From assembly GCA_963855995.1 (NCBI GenBank), contig OY979724.1, forward strand, positions 1,957,858 through 2,021,857: a DNA stretch of 64,000 nucleotides, given 5' to 3'. Position 1 is the first letter of the stretch; every line of letters begins with the position of its first letter. This stretch comes from Muricea muricata (Eukaryota; Cnidaria; Anthozoa; Malacalcyonacea; Plexauridae). Below, piece after piece: positions 34,832 to 47,160 of this stretch. A program made the translations under genes and the position numbers. The notes below the pieces were generated by a model that did not search any database, had not been told where the DNA came from, and worked only from the letters and a program-made list of their open reading frames with translations.

Positions 34832-37597
34832 ATGTCCACTATTTTTGCGAGGAACAATGCCATTATTATAATTTACGTTTTACTTTCGCTTTTTGCTAAA
34901 TCAGAAGGCGCAAAAGCAGCCTGTTGTGAAGATATTAAGAATCTTCTCACAAACAAAACTACACAGCATACCGAACCGTGTGTTTGGGAAAGGATAGCAG
35001 GCTTTCGAGCAACTGTTGCCGAAATATCGAAGTTGAAATCGAGAAGCATCGTTTCGCTTACCAAATGCTCTGCCCTGTGAAACCACATCCAACACCAATC
35101 ATTCCAACAAGTTTGTATACTTCTTTATAAGGTCTTTAATTAGTTTTATTCAAAAGTAACGATGTACCAGCCAGTGCCTTCTTACGTCAACCATCGTGTG
35201 TGTACTTTATAGCTAGTTCAAATGGATCCATTTAATTATTATGTAAAGCCGTACACAATTTTTCGCAGACAAAGGTTTCAAGTCAGGATCTTAGGGACCA
35301 TGCAAACTTTATGTACCTAACTAGGTCAGTTCAACTAAATTTTCAAAGTTAAAAAAAACCCCAGCAAGCCCGCTTGGATTGATCGAATACTTGCTAAGAA
35401 AAAGCCTGTGCTTTGCAAAGGTGATTTTACAAGGTCACCTTTTTATGGTAAAATTATGTCCAGTTTCTCAGAGGAAAGGTTAATAAAACGCAGCTCGAAA
35501 AACTATGTTATGTCGAAAAAACTAAAATATATTTTTTATGGTGGTTTAAACACCTTCCAGAATCCGTGATCGTCCAAGCTAATTCGGGGTCTATTCACAG
35601 CTGAAGACTTACAAAATAATTTCCCTTGCTCTCTTTTAGCACCTCCATGCTATAACACTCCTTTGGGAGTTGAAAATGGAAGCATTCCACATTTCGCCAT
35701 GACGGCCTCGTCCGTTTGCGATGACAAACATTTGCCGCACTCAGGTCGTCTGAGAAATCAACTGGGCGGTTGCGCATGGATGCCCGCAGATGACGCTGAC
35801 CCCGACACAACGTGGCTTCAAGTGGATTTGGCTAATCTGACAAGCGTATCAGCAATTGCGACCCAGGGCAATTGCTTAGGCGATCAATGGACAAAGTCGT
35901 ACGTCATGATGTATAGTGAAAATGGCGTAAATTGGACAGAATATAAAGAATATGGTCGTGTCAAGGTTGGAGTATATTCAAGAGGGAAGATTTGTTTATG
36001 ATTGGGACGGAGCACCCCAATAGAGAAATCACTCATATCTAGGAGGGTGGTACCCTCGACAGAGACATTGTTTGTATCTGGTTGAGGGGAGGGGGAGTGG
36101 CAACCTCAAGTTATTTTTGTATGGGCGCTGCCCGCCACAATAAGGAAATTATTTCTATTTAGGTGTGGCACCCTTAACCCCTAACTTTATCTGGGGACGA
36201 TACGCCTATAATAGGGAAATGTTTTTCTTAACCCACTGACCGATAAAGTCAATATCTGAACGATATCTGGCTTAAATGTATTGTGAAGGACGATCATTAC
36301 AATTGCAAAAAATAACTATTCCCAATATTGTACATGCACAACGTCTTGCAAGTACACTACAATTTATCATCATGAGGATAACACAGTCCGTTCGAACATT
36401 AACTTCAACTTATTTGATTATATATATATTATGACCGTTCCATCCTCGTAACAAGATGAATCCAATCCGCCAGTTTTTGTCTGAAGTGAGTCTCGTTTTT
36501 TGACAGGTATTTGGCGGTAACAAGAATCGCAGCGGTATTGTAACCAACTATCTAAAGTCTAAAATTGTCGCTCGGTCTATCCGGATTTTGCCTAGAACAT
36601 GGCACGGGCATGCTGCCTTAAGAGTGGAGTTATACAGCTGTTATACGGTTAGTAGTGTCGGAATTCGTAGAGTATATATGCTCATATGTTCTATAGGTAT
36701 TAACCGTGTTTAAGTGGGTCTCTGTCCGTTGTTTTATAGAGGTACTTTAATAGAGAAAGACTTGCCCTACTGTCTATCCGACAAAAGGCTTTCGCTTGAA
36801 ATGTTGAATTTCAGTTTAATTTCTTAACCAGCAACTTTAATTCGAGACATTTAGAGAAATGATTGTATTAGTTATAAATCTATATAGAGAAGAAGGGTCA
36901 CACACTACAGCATATTTTTATTCGTTTTTAGTCATTTCCAAAATGGTCTTTTGTCAAACCACGAAGTTGTTTAGATCATTTGAAAAACGGTTTAAAAACC
37001 AACGGTTACTACAACATTTATGACGCCAACTCAAACCTTGTCACTGTTTACTGTGATATGACGTCAGAGAGCGGAAAAGCCTGGACACTAGTCATGTCCT
37101 GGGCTACAAGGAATAAAAACATGGTTGAGTTTCGATCGCCATTTTCGACAGATTCACCGGTAGACGAAAACCTACCAAATTGGGACAAATACCGAACGAG
37201 TTTGATCGTGATGCACGACCTTAGTGCCCAGTCCACTCACTGGCGAGCAACCTGCAGTTTTCCAACACATGGTGTCGACTATGTTGATTACGTCAGAGGA
37301 AAATTCGTAGATTTTAATGTCATAAATTATCAGGGAAATGGTGTTTGCAAGAGAGTAGAATATGTGAATATTCGTGGTCATCAGTGCAGCGATTGCGATG
37401 TACCATGGTGGCAAGATGATCAAACTTGGTCTCTCCACACTGACAGCAGTAACAACGTTTGTGGTTTCGATCCAACACAAGACGCAGTTTTGAGCGAGGA
37501 CAATTTTGGACATTATAACTACGTCAATTCAAATTTCCGTTGTACGGCTGACGCAAACGCGACAACAAACTGGTGGTTTGGTGGAAATATCGCATAA
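34832..37597 (+). pseudogene. Discoidin + fibrinogen-like secreted protein, paralogue D (frameshifted first exon)
   Basis: The only plus-strand member. Exons are 34832-about 35112 (signal peptide and mini-domain), 35640-35965, 36507-36647 and 36932-37597. The last three are open and in phase, with F5/8C (WLQVDLANLTSVSAIATQG) and fibrinogen-like (WRATCSFPTHGVDYVDY, TTNWWFGGNIA) regions intact. In exon 1, two extra bases near 34961-34970 (a CA repeat) shift the frame after the NKTT sequon. The shifted frame stops at 35080, while the alternative frame keeps the conserved CC and Pro-rich linker. It is either a recent pseudogene, an allele with a sequencing error, or a gene using another first exon. 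It is more diverged than A-C are from one another. Confidence 0.75.
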
Positions 37598-39328
37598 AAC
37601 ACAAGAACTTTTTACTCATTAATTTGCTAAAACCTTAAGGATTGACGATTTATTGTGTTGTAATTAAGTTGTGTATATAACTACGAATTTGACTGCTATT
37701 TCACGTTACAGTCAATTCCAGCCGACTTTACACCAAATCTTCGGAAGTTCGTTCGCGACTTCCTATGTACGTTTCCGTATTTGGAACACTCGTTAGTAAG
37801 TCTGGGATTTTGTCGAGGGTCAAGGGCTAGGACGTCGAGGGTAAGAGGTCGAGAGGGTGGCAAATCGAGAGTGGCATTCGTTCTGACCCTCGACCACAAC
37901 TTTTTACCCCTCGACCTCGAGCTTTTCCACCCTCGCCCATCTATACATACTTTCCCACATAGCAAAAAAACACGGGAAGAAATTTGCATCGCGTGCGTGC
38001 TGATCACTGATCTCAAATGTTTTACTTGGACCACGAACGCGACTGTCGACATTTTTTGCGGTTGAAAAACGACCGGCGCCAAAGTTGGGCGAAGCGGAGG
38101 AAAACAAAAAAATTTAAAAACACAACCAGTGATGATAACAACATTGAAAAGTTTTTAGTTTTAATAATGACAAATGAAAAGTTTATTTTGTTTTAGAGTT
38201 TTATAACGTTAAAGGTGGTAGATAAAGACTTTTTTACAGGTTTGTAAAATGTGTTTAAACTTGTATATCATTATCAGAGATCAAGAAAATTAATTTGTGT
38301 TGCGAATTTTTTTCGATCGAATATTCGCCGACGACACAGCACAAGACCCAAGTGAGTTACATATTTTAGGAATCCAGATATTACGAACAAGCCCAAGGAA
38401 TGTCTATTTCCCCTGGCGAATATTATCAAGTTTATTCTCCGATCCGAGTTCGCGTGATGGATTTTGTATCTCCATATAATTTTTTTCACCGCTTCAAATA
38501 ATCTATCCCGACAAAACGCCATTATGGATGCTTAGAATGTCCATACGACATGAAATTTTGGAACAGACTATTTTGTACATGGCAATTTCAATTCTGAGGT
38601 CTGTTTTAGGCGAAAATGAGTAAATAGTAAAATGGGTAACTGATTACGTCAACTCGGATCGGAAATATAATAAAACTGAAAAGGTAAAGGCTTTATTTCT
38701 CACCATGGTGCAAGGTTTAACAACAACCCCCTGGGATGGCACCATGGTTTCAAGTTCTTTCCTACCCCAAGTCATATTGCAATGTCCCTGGAGCCATGGA
38801 GAGTGTCCACAGGAAACTGTTTATGTAAAACATGGTATGATTGGCATCTCAAAGAATTTTGCCATATCAAACAAATTATTTACAAATTAATTATTTTTTC
38901 AGTGTAACTATTATTATAATATAGCATTTGTAAATTCTGCACACTGATTGGTAAACAGATGTGTTGATATAAACTCTTGCCAAAACTGAAAATTTCTTGC
39001 CACTTTTCTATTAACGTTCTTTGTGCTATATAGGCAGAGGGGGGGGGTAGGCTTATATAAGCCAAATCCACTGATCTGCAAAAAATGTTTAGCAAATCCA
39101 AAAATGTTTGGGATTAAACCTGGATCTATCTCTAGAATACCCACAATATCCAAGCATTAGTATGAAATCCAAGATGTCCCTATGTTAACAAAATCCATAA
39201 TCAATAAGAAAAAACAATGTAACAACATTAATTATTACCAGTATTACCACATATTTGTACTATAGACTGAAGCTGTCTGTTTAACAAGTCAGCTCCTCTC
39301 TTATTTATTTATTTCTCTATACTCCAGC
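37598..39328. other. Intergenic with GTCGAGGGT-rich low-complexity segment
   Basis: About 37800-37945 is rich in GGTCGAGGGT-like motifs in both orientations. About 38430-38675 is bounded by an imperfect inverted repeat (TCCGATCCGAGTT / AACTCGGATCGGA). Open frames here look incidental and I do not call a gene. Confidence 0.4.
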
Positions 39329-41712
39329 ATGTCCACTAGCAGACACCGAATTGACCAACCACTTTGGCCTGAATACAATGGCTTAACATTTAGTTTCAAC
39401 ATGATCAATTACATTGAATACCAAAAATACGGCGACTCGGTTTTTAACGAGATCTGTGAAGCCATTTCAAGATGTTACAGATCAAAGGTTGCAACCTCCA
39501 GTCGGCTTTTGGGAAACTATCAAATGTATCCCATTCCTAAAAACCATGCATTATGCCAATACCTGGATTCAGAAGCTCAAAAAAGTCCAAACTTTTTAGT
39601 ATTTGTGAGAAAAGAGAACTGTGTATTAGTGTTGTGGTATGGACCTTTTGTTGATCCAGCTCACCTTGGTGATATCTATAGTACATTGACTCACTCACAT
39701 GTAATCTTGAAAGAAATAGCGAAGGCTGTAAAGCTTGGAGTGGATGACAGGGAGAAAGTTGAGTCAAGTAAAAAGGAATTAGTTGAAAAATACTGGAAGA
39801 ATGTCAAGGATGCTCTGGCAAAAATTGAAACCAAAAAAACTGAGCTTAAAGGTGAATTTAGTTGGATCATTTCGCAGATTATTATATCACTAACTTGTAG
39901 CCTCTCAGATGATCTTACTTGAAGTGAAATATGTTTGCTGGGATTACAAATAACTCTAAAATACTGCAAGATAAAATATGTGTGCATTTACAACCTGCTG
40001 TTAAGTCGGCACACCTTCAGGCAGAGGTATTAAGCAGCAATTCATGTATTTACAACCCAAATAATACCACCAGTACCTATTCTTTACTTTGCCCTTGGAA
40101 TATTACTGTGGGCATGGATTTATGTTAACAAGTACACAACCAGTAGTGAGAGATTAGATATGCATTTAATTGCTGCATTACCTTGCACAACTGAAAAACA
40201 CTAAGCCAAGCTTTGAAATTTGATGCAAGAGTGCACTGCCTGATAGTTGATCTCTCCTTGGCCTAGGTTTTGCTCTTAGCAGTTAGCACTCTAACTTCCC
40301 TCCCCCAAAATGCATGTATATTTGGGAGAAACAAAACCTTTAATGTCCATGTCATGCTTAGCTTTATAATAAAAGATAACATTTTCTAACTGAACAGGTT
40401 TTGCCTATCAAGTGTTTGACAAACCCACTGCAGATGAACTGACAAAGAAGCTGACAGCATCAACTGGGAAGGTTTTAGTTAAAGGTGTTGCCGCTGTGGT
40501 GCTTGCTGAAATAGCAGAGGAAATCGGGAGAAAGATCGCTGCAATGTTGGCTGCAAAAACAGCTGCAAAAGCAGCAACTAAAGGTGGCTCATCTGGAGTT
40601 AGCAAGTATGCAGCAAAGAGTGTGCCCATCTTAGGATTGGCTGTTGGCATTGGGTTTGGAGTTTGGAGGTATTGCAAAGGTGATATGGCAGGGGCAGGAT
40701 TAGAAGTAATGTCTGGAGCTGCAGCATGTGTTCCTGGGACTGGTACAGCAACATCACTGGCTATTGATGCTGGACTTATCGCAAGAGACGTGTACACAGC
40801 TAACACTGAAGGAGTGAAAGAGATCAAGGTAATTCAGACCCCATTCACATTGTAACAGATCCGCTAGGTCACGATAGTAAATATAATGGTTTGAAGACGA
40901 GTATAAGCTTTTAAATTCTAGCAACAAATGTACCCAGTTTATTGAGCAATTAAGGCAGGATTATTTTAATTTGAAATGCTTTTCGTAGTAGGCTGAAACT
41001 ACATATAATCTAGTTTTCTTTCTCCATACAAGACATGGGATAAAGTTAACAGTAGACACAGACAATTCACTGTCATGAACTGTAAATAGTGAAATAGAAA
41101 AGCCTCCAGTGATATTACTTTAATTTGTTGTTTTCTAATAGGATATCATACAAGCTGAAGGCCCTGTCAATGCTGTCATAACAATGCAATTTTTGTTGCA
41201 ACTTGCAATGCAATTCTACCCTTGGGAGATGTAAAATTGGCAAATACAAGTTTCCATCAGTTTTCTAATACATTTTTAACATGCCAAACATTTCTCACAA
41301 ATCTTATAAGAGTACAATTGCGTTGCAAGAAAATTTAATTACCATGCTTTGGTATTAATTGTACACTAATCTTAAGATGATTTTTTATAACCCACCTAAC
41401 CCTACATACTTCCGACAACAGGGAGGGAGAATTCACATACTTTTAGCAGAAAATTTATGGCCCTACTGTTTGTCTCCTTTCAAAAGGCTACAATTATTTA
41501 TTTTTCAGCATTTACAAGAAGAAATGCACGATCTTGACAAAGGGTTGAAAGAGTTATACGAACATTACGATAACGCAATGGCAGAGTACGAGTTTGTGAA
41601 GGAGGTAGTTGAAGTAGGATTCACGGTGACAAACCTGGAACACGAATTAAAGATCTTGGACAATGCTGTCACTATACTCGACTCAATTTATGATGAATTT
41701 GTTGTGATGTAG
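39329..41712 (+). CDS. Protein of unknown family with Ala/Gly-rich hydrophobic centre
   Basis: Three exons join in phase: 39329-39851 (donor GTGAAT), 40398-40828 (acceptor AACTGAACAG, donor GTAATT) and 41509-41712 (acceptor TTTTTCAG), giving 385 residues. Residues 1-145 look alpha/beta, with a hydrophobic strand pair (NFLVFVRKENCVLVLWYGPF), followed by charged helices. Residues about 175-318 are Ala/Gly-rich helices with two hydrophobic runs (VPILGLAVGIGFGVW and a GAGLEVMSGAAACVPGTGTA glycine-zipper-like run). The C-terminal 70 residues are a charged helix, probably coiled coil. The centre resembles membrane-inserting helical hairpins of bacterial effector proteins in composition only. I do not recognise the family and assign no function. 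An AG directly precedes the ATG, so an upstream noncoding exon is possible. There is no signal peptide. Confidence 0.7.
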
Positions 41713-41989
41713 ATTAACGAAAACTCCAGTGATCAACTTCCAAGTTTTAAATGATTACTCTTTGTCAGTTCTTGTCAGTAAAACTGGAGGCACTTTTCCT
41801 CAAATCGAGATTAAAAGCAAGTTAACTTCTATATTTGCAACACGTACACCTATTTATAAGAGCAGAAAATAATCTTCTGTATTATCATTTAATTCTTGTA
41901 CAGTCAAGTATTGTATAGCAAATATGTATACACTGTAGTTGGGTATTTGTACCATATATAGATAGAATAGGCAATTATATATACTGTAC

Positions 41990-42240
41990 AGGGGCCAGTT
42001 GTATCAAAGGTGTTTAGCTCAAACGGTGAATAAGTCAAAAACATAAAACAAGTTCGCATGTTGTATAAACAAGCTAACTGAAGTTATTTGACCTAAGAAG
42101 AACAGTTCTATTTAAAACTAAATATTTATTCTATTGAACTCATAATTTCGGTTCCGTAGTAGATGTAAAAGTGATTTTTAAATTTCACTTATCCACCGTT
42201 TATGCAAAGCGCCTTTAATAAATTAATACAACTGGCGTTA
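41990..42240. mobile_element. MITE with GGGCCAGTTGT ends
   Basis: The left end GGGGCCAGTTGTATCAAAGG is imperfectly inverted at the right (CCTTTAATAAATTAATACAACTGGC). It has no coding capacity. Same superfamily of ends as the elements at 42272 and 55872. Confidence 0.55.
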
Positions 42241-42271
42241 GGTTAGCATTAGTCAGCATTCCTGGAGGCTG

Positions 42272-42516
42272 GGGCCAGTTCTTCAAGCTTGTTTACCGTT
42301 AACCCTGGGTTAAAATTTAACGCACTGCTTCAGTTTGTGTATTTCAACAAACCGTTGTTTTAAAACTTTATTATAGAGAACTTCGATCGATGCAGGAAAA
42401 ATTCATTAAAAAAACATCAAGTTACAAAGAAGTTCTTGTAAAATTTGTTTGGAATTTTGAGTTTACCGCGAGGGTTAAGGCGAAACCGAGTTTTGAACAA
42501 CTGGGCCCGGCATAGA
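42272..42516. mobile_element. MITE with GGGCCAGTT ends, second copy
   Basis: The left end GGGGCCAGTTCTTCAAGCTT, continuing to TTAACCCTGGGTTAA, is inverted at the right (GTTTTGAACAACTGGGCCC). It sits only about 30 bases from the preceding element. Confidence 0.6.
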
Positions 42517-42519
42517 CGA

Positions 42520-43600
42520 CAAAAATGTGTTTGAGAACACTACGTGACTCCCTCAAGGGGAAAGCGGTCTAGGAGTTTAACCCAGAGATGAAACATTACT
42601 GTTCATCATTGCTGCACTAAGCTTTCGGTGCGAATTAATCAGTCGAAGCATAGAGGTAAAATTTTAGAGTTGCAAGCCAAAGTCTTAAAGAAACGAGCGA
42701 ACAATCGTGGATCCGAAATGAAATCAGTACCATTAGACGAAAATTTACAGTGCTTTTTTTAATAGTGTACATTCATTCCAAAAAAAATTGTTTCTGCACG
42801 AAAATTTAAATTTTGGAGTTTTAATAGCATGCTGAACTTTAATTTGCGGAATTGAATTTAACCAAACAGACTTAACTGCGTCAAGTATACAACAAATGGT
42901 CTGATTTCAAAATGAAACCGAATTGAATATATGGTGCGAAAAAAATTTAGCCTGAAAGCTTGCAGAGACAACAAAAGATAAAAAGGAATTTATTGCCTAA
43001 TACTTTTTACCTATTTCTTGACAGAGATCAGTTCCTTATGACCACACATCGATTTCTATATTTTACTATGCAGTAGCTATGTTGAACTATCTCTTTTTTT
43101 TTTAATTTAAAGTCAAAGTTAGCAAGGTCACTTTGATTTAACTTCCAATTGCCGTAAATTCTTTAAAGTTTTGGATAATTTTTGAGAAATCAATTCACGA
43201 ACAGTATTCGATTCATTCCCAACACGGCCGCTGTTATTTTAGTCACATGTTATTCAATATATATATAGCATATTTTACAAGATTGCTCTCTTCAGTTTCG
43301 AATTACAAAGTACTCCTTTTACTTTTATTTTACACTGCAATATAGGAGTAATATTACATTACAAAGATGTACGTACCACCCGAAGGCTGTACGTAACATC
43401 TTGTATTACAGATTATACCTATGAATCTATTCTACAAACTAATATATACTGTATTTTTACACAAATTAATTACTTTGAAATTAGCTATATAAATATTAAA
43501 TACTACAATAATTGGGGCCCCCACTTACATAATGACCTAATATTACACCTAAAGCCTTATCCTATGCATGTAAATTTATTTAACTTGCTTATTATTTTTG
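42520..43600. other. Intergenic, no gene seen
   Basis: AT-rich spacer with no supported exon. Confidence 0.35.
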
Positions 43601-43606
43601 TTATCA

Positions 43607-43990
43607 ATTCGCCATATTGTTACAAATTATTTCGCCATATTGTTACAAATTATTTCGCCATATTGTTGCCGCTAATGAACGGCTTACCTAATTCGTAACC
43701 GCAGGGCACCCCCCATTTTAAACCGCAGGGACCCCCATAACCCTTTTTATAGATCACCACAAACCTCACAGCATCTTCTTTCTTCAGTATGAAGCAATCA
43801 TGCAGTGTACAGGCTGCAGTATCGCAAAGACACACGCTGCCCGACCGCATGACCACCCTACAATTCCATTTTGGAGTGCACACAGTGCCCAAGATATCCA
43901 CCAAGTAAGTCGCTCAATGTAGTAATGCAACATTTGCCCAGGATATCCACCAAACTCATTGAAGTAATGCAACATTTGCCCACGATATCC
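43607..43990. repeat. Short tandem repeats (25 bp and about 57 bp units)
   Basis: About 43607-43667 holds three units of ATTTCGCCATATTGTTACAA with TT. About 43885-43990 holds two to three units sharing GTAATGCAACATTTGCCCA and GATATCCACC. No gene is supported here. Confidence 0.7.
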
Positions 43991-44290
43991 ACACCAAAGC
44001 GTTGTGGGAAGGTGGGAGAATTTCAGAATTGTTGAAAAAAGGTTTGGGGTCCGTCTAAGGGGCCTGGTGCGTGGATTTCACGCCTGGTGCCTTGGCCTAA
44101 GCTAACGTGAGTTTATCTCACTCACTGGTGCTTGCCTTAACTAAGACCTAAGAGACCTAATGCAGACTGAAGTAGTGCAATCCTAGTGTATCACCCATTT
44201 GCAAAGCACCATTCTGACATATCAGCATGCAACTTCCAACATTTTGTGTTTTGCACTAAAGCTTATAGCAATAGCAACCTGCCCTTAATG

Positions 44291-44665
44291 GACTACAACC
44301 ACAAGTTCGTTGCTAGACTTTCCCAAGGGGCACCTCAGATCTTTTTCTTCATAAGTGCAACCCAAGAGTACAGCAACTACATTTGCAATTGATTGTAAAA
44401 ACCGAAATTTCAAACAGATTTTATAATTTGGCAAGACTACAACTACAAGTTCGTTGCTAGGCTTTCCCAAGGGGCACCTCAGATCTTTTTCTTCATAAGT
44501 GCAACCCAAGAGTACAGCAACTACATTTGCAATTGATTGTAAAAACCGAAATTTCAAACAGATTTTTTAATTTGGCAATACTACAACCACAAGTTCGTTG
44601 CTAGGCTTTCCCAAGGGGCACCTCAGATCTTTCTTCATGAGTGCAGCCCAAGAGTACAGCAACTA
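44291..44665. repeat. 144-bp tandem repeat, two full copies plus a split third
   Basis: Unit 1 is 44291-44434, unit 2 is 44435-44578, and unit 3 starts at 44579 and is cut at 44665 by a mariner-type element, continuing after 45129 (TTTGCGATTGAG). The units are almost identical (CAAGTTCGTTGCTAG, CCAAGGGGCACCTCAGATCT). The period is divisible by three, so minus keeps an open frame across units, probably by chance. Confidence 0.88.
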
Positions 44666-45128
44666 CAGGGTGTCCCAAAAAAAACGGAACCCGCATAAAT
44701 TAATTACGCAGTCGTTAAAAATATTATTCACAATAATGTAATTATTATTCACAGTAGTGTAATGACTTGACATTTCTGTACCTCTGGGATTTCATATTTT
44801 TGTACAGCATATGTCAAAGCAAAACAAGTTAAAAGTAATGTCTTACATTAATTCTAAATGCAATTGTTTAAAATCAGTATTGTGTATTTTTTTACACAGG
44901 CTTATTTCAATCTTGAGAATCTTATTACAACATTATAGCTGGAAAAAAATGGCATTTCTTTCCTGTCTTTCATTTTTGTGGTTTCTGAACAACTGTGCGG
45001 AATTTAAGATTCAGTTCAGTGCTGTCAATTTGTGAATCATAATGCATACAAAATTAATTTATGCGGGTTTCGTTGTAAGTGCATACATAATTGATTTATG
45101 CGGGTTCCGTTTTTTTTGGGACACCCTG
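44666..45128. mobile_element. Non-autonomous Tc1/mariner element, 463 bp
   Basis: The termini start CAGGGTGTCCCAAAAAAAAC and end with the complement (TTTTTTTTGGGACACCCTG), flanked by TA on both sides (44664-44665 and 45129-45130). Inner ends continue the inverted repeat (GGAACCCGCATAAAT). No transposase frame is present. Confidence 0.93.
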
Positions 45129-45189
45129 TACTATTTGCGATTGAGTTTCGCAACTGGGGCTTGAAACAGACAACTAATTTTTAAAGAAA

Positions 45190-47155
45190 TTGAATGATTT
45201 TTAGCTGTAGCAATAGCTGGCTGCCCTCTATAGAAACAGCATTCAAATAACATTTCAACATTATTAGATATCTCAAGATACCTGGAACACTTCAGCCACC
45301 CGACACAGACAAACAGTACACCTAAAAAGTGGCGTTTTTTTACATGTACTGCTTGGCCATGCTGAATGAATGAAAGCCTCGCGAAGACCTTGGAAAAATA
45401 ATAAAGTCACAATGCCACTACCCACGTGACTTTTTCTATGCACGCACTGCGTACCTATTTTTTCATTCACGTAAATGAAATAATTGTTGCCCTGATGTGG
45501 AATTGAAATGGCACAATGCAAACGGAACCTGACGATTGGAAGACATGCAGTTGAGTTGGGCTCTCTCAATTTCTTCCGGCCTTAAGGTCATGAGTCATGA
45601 ATACATGTAAAAATAAAACTTCAAAAACGGGCAATTAAAAACCATAAATGTGCAGATATAAAAGCGTGACTGCCTATCGCAGTATGGGGGTGGAGGTGAC
45701 CTTTTGGCGACAGATATTTTCATTCACTCACATTGAATCTGAAAATAAAAAATAGAAAAATGTTATATACTGAGATACATGAAGTAACGAAGGGAGATTG
45801 GACTGATTTTAAAGACGGCCCATCACGGACGTAGCCACCCTAAAAGGGGGGGGGGGGGTCTAAACACACAATACACGCGGATACCAGGCTTTAAAAATGT
45901 CTGTAGCGCTTACTTCATCCATTTTTGGCAGATAATTAATAATGAATTTAAAGGTAAAAAAAACGCTGCATAGCTATATTTTAAAACAAATCTTTGTGCA
46001 ATTTTTCACAATGGCAATGAAAAAAACTTGAGACAAATATAAATTACATGCTCCCCCCCCCCTATCCCTACAGCTCTATCCAGTTTTGAACAAATTATAA
46101 ATCTTGTTCTGAATAAAGTGGGGTTGGTACGCTACCCTCCTGTGGCCACTCAGCACATTCATGCGTGAAGCACGAGAGGCTAGGATAACCATTTAGCTAC
46201 AATTTTGTGGAAACACCGTTGCGACATCAAATTTACGTGGTGTTTTCACAAAGTTATACTTTGATTAACAATCACTCTGCAAACATGCAAGGAAGTTACT
46301 CATTGCGCTATACCTCGTAGAATTAAAGAATGGATAAACGTTTAAGGTTGCTTGAAATAATAAAGCCATTACATTTTTGAAAAACGTTTTGAGCACACAA
46401 TAAAAATTTCCAATATAATTATAAACACGCTTCGGACTTAAAAAAATTCCCGATTACTTGCAGTCAAAATTATAAAGTTCAATTAGTTGACCTGCATTTA
46501 AGGTTGAAGCCTTAACATCATTAATACGACGAAAAAACATGCAGAATCGCTATTCTTATTGGCTCTTACTACATACTTGTGTGCAAGACATGACTATACA
46601 GAGAACAGTCAGATTTGATTGGCTGTTGCATGCATTATCAACATACGCATATGTACGCATACGCATAATTTCTTCATATATTGAACACTTATACAACATA
46701 AATACAAGGAAAATACAAAAGGCAAGCGCAGTTTGTGACATGTCTTCACATCACAATATCGCTCCTAACTTCATTACGGGACACTAAATTACCATCAGTT
46801 GATTTTGTGCATGAATTTACTGATTACTATTTACACAACGAGATGTAGGTACTCAGCTAGGACTCTATTAGCCCTTCTATGCACCTTATTATCACATAGC
46901 TTTATGCAACCAATCATAATTTGACATTTCAACGTACGCACACTTGTTAAACTAGATATAAGCTCGTTTACATCCTAGATGCAGGTCAACTATCAGAAGA
47001 ATTTAATGTGGTTCCTAACAGTGATAATAAAACTATCATCTCTTTTTTTTATGTTATACAATATACAGCTGGTGAAGAGCAGGATTTGCAAACGCTAAGC
47101 AACTTATACAGCAAAATTTAAACAAGCTTTGAACATCGTACAGGGTAGAAAAATA
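45190..47155. other. Intergenic, no gene seen
   Basis: Contains a G homopolymer near 45847 and a C homopolymer near 46053. No exon is supported on either strand. Confidence 0.35.
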
Positions 47156-47160
47156 CATAC

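Noticed and set aside
37696-38107. Overlapping open frames on both strands near 38 kb
   Set aside because: They arise from GTCGAGGGT-type low-complexity sequence without stops; neither translation looks like a protein.
40408-40827. 139-codon minus-strand open frame
   Set aside because: Antisense to exon 2 of the plus-strand gene. The Ala/Pro-rich translation mirrors the Ala/Gly-rich sense strand.
40398-40828. Bacterial contamination, because the Ala/Gly-rich core looks like a bacterial effector
   Set aside because: The segment is bounded by proper GT-AG splice sites in phase with flanking exons in AT-rich eukaryotic DNA.
44285-44557. 90-codon minus-strand repeat protein
   Set aside because: The frame stays open only because the 144-bp tandem repeat is divisible by three; there is no start context, splice site or known motif.
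43607-44665. CRISPR-like arrays among the short direct repeats
   Set aside because: Repeats are contiguous without unique spacers and the DNA is eukaryotic.
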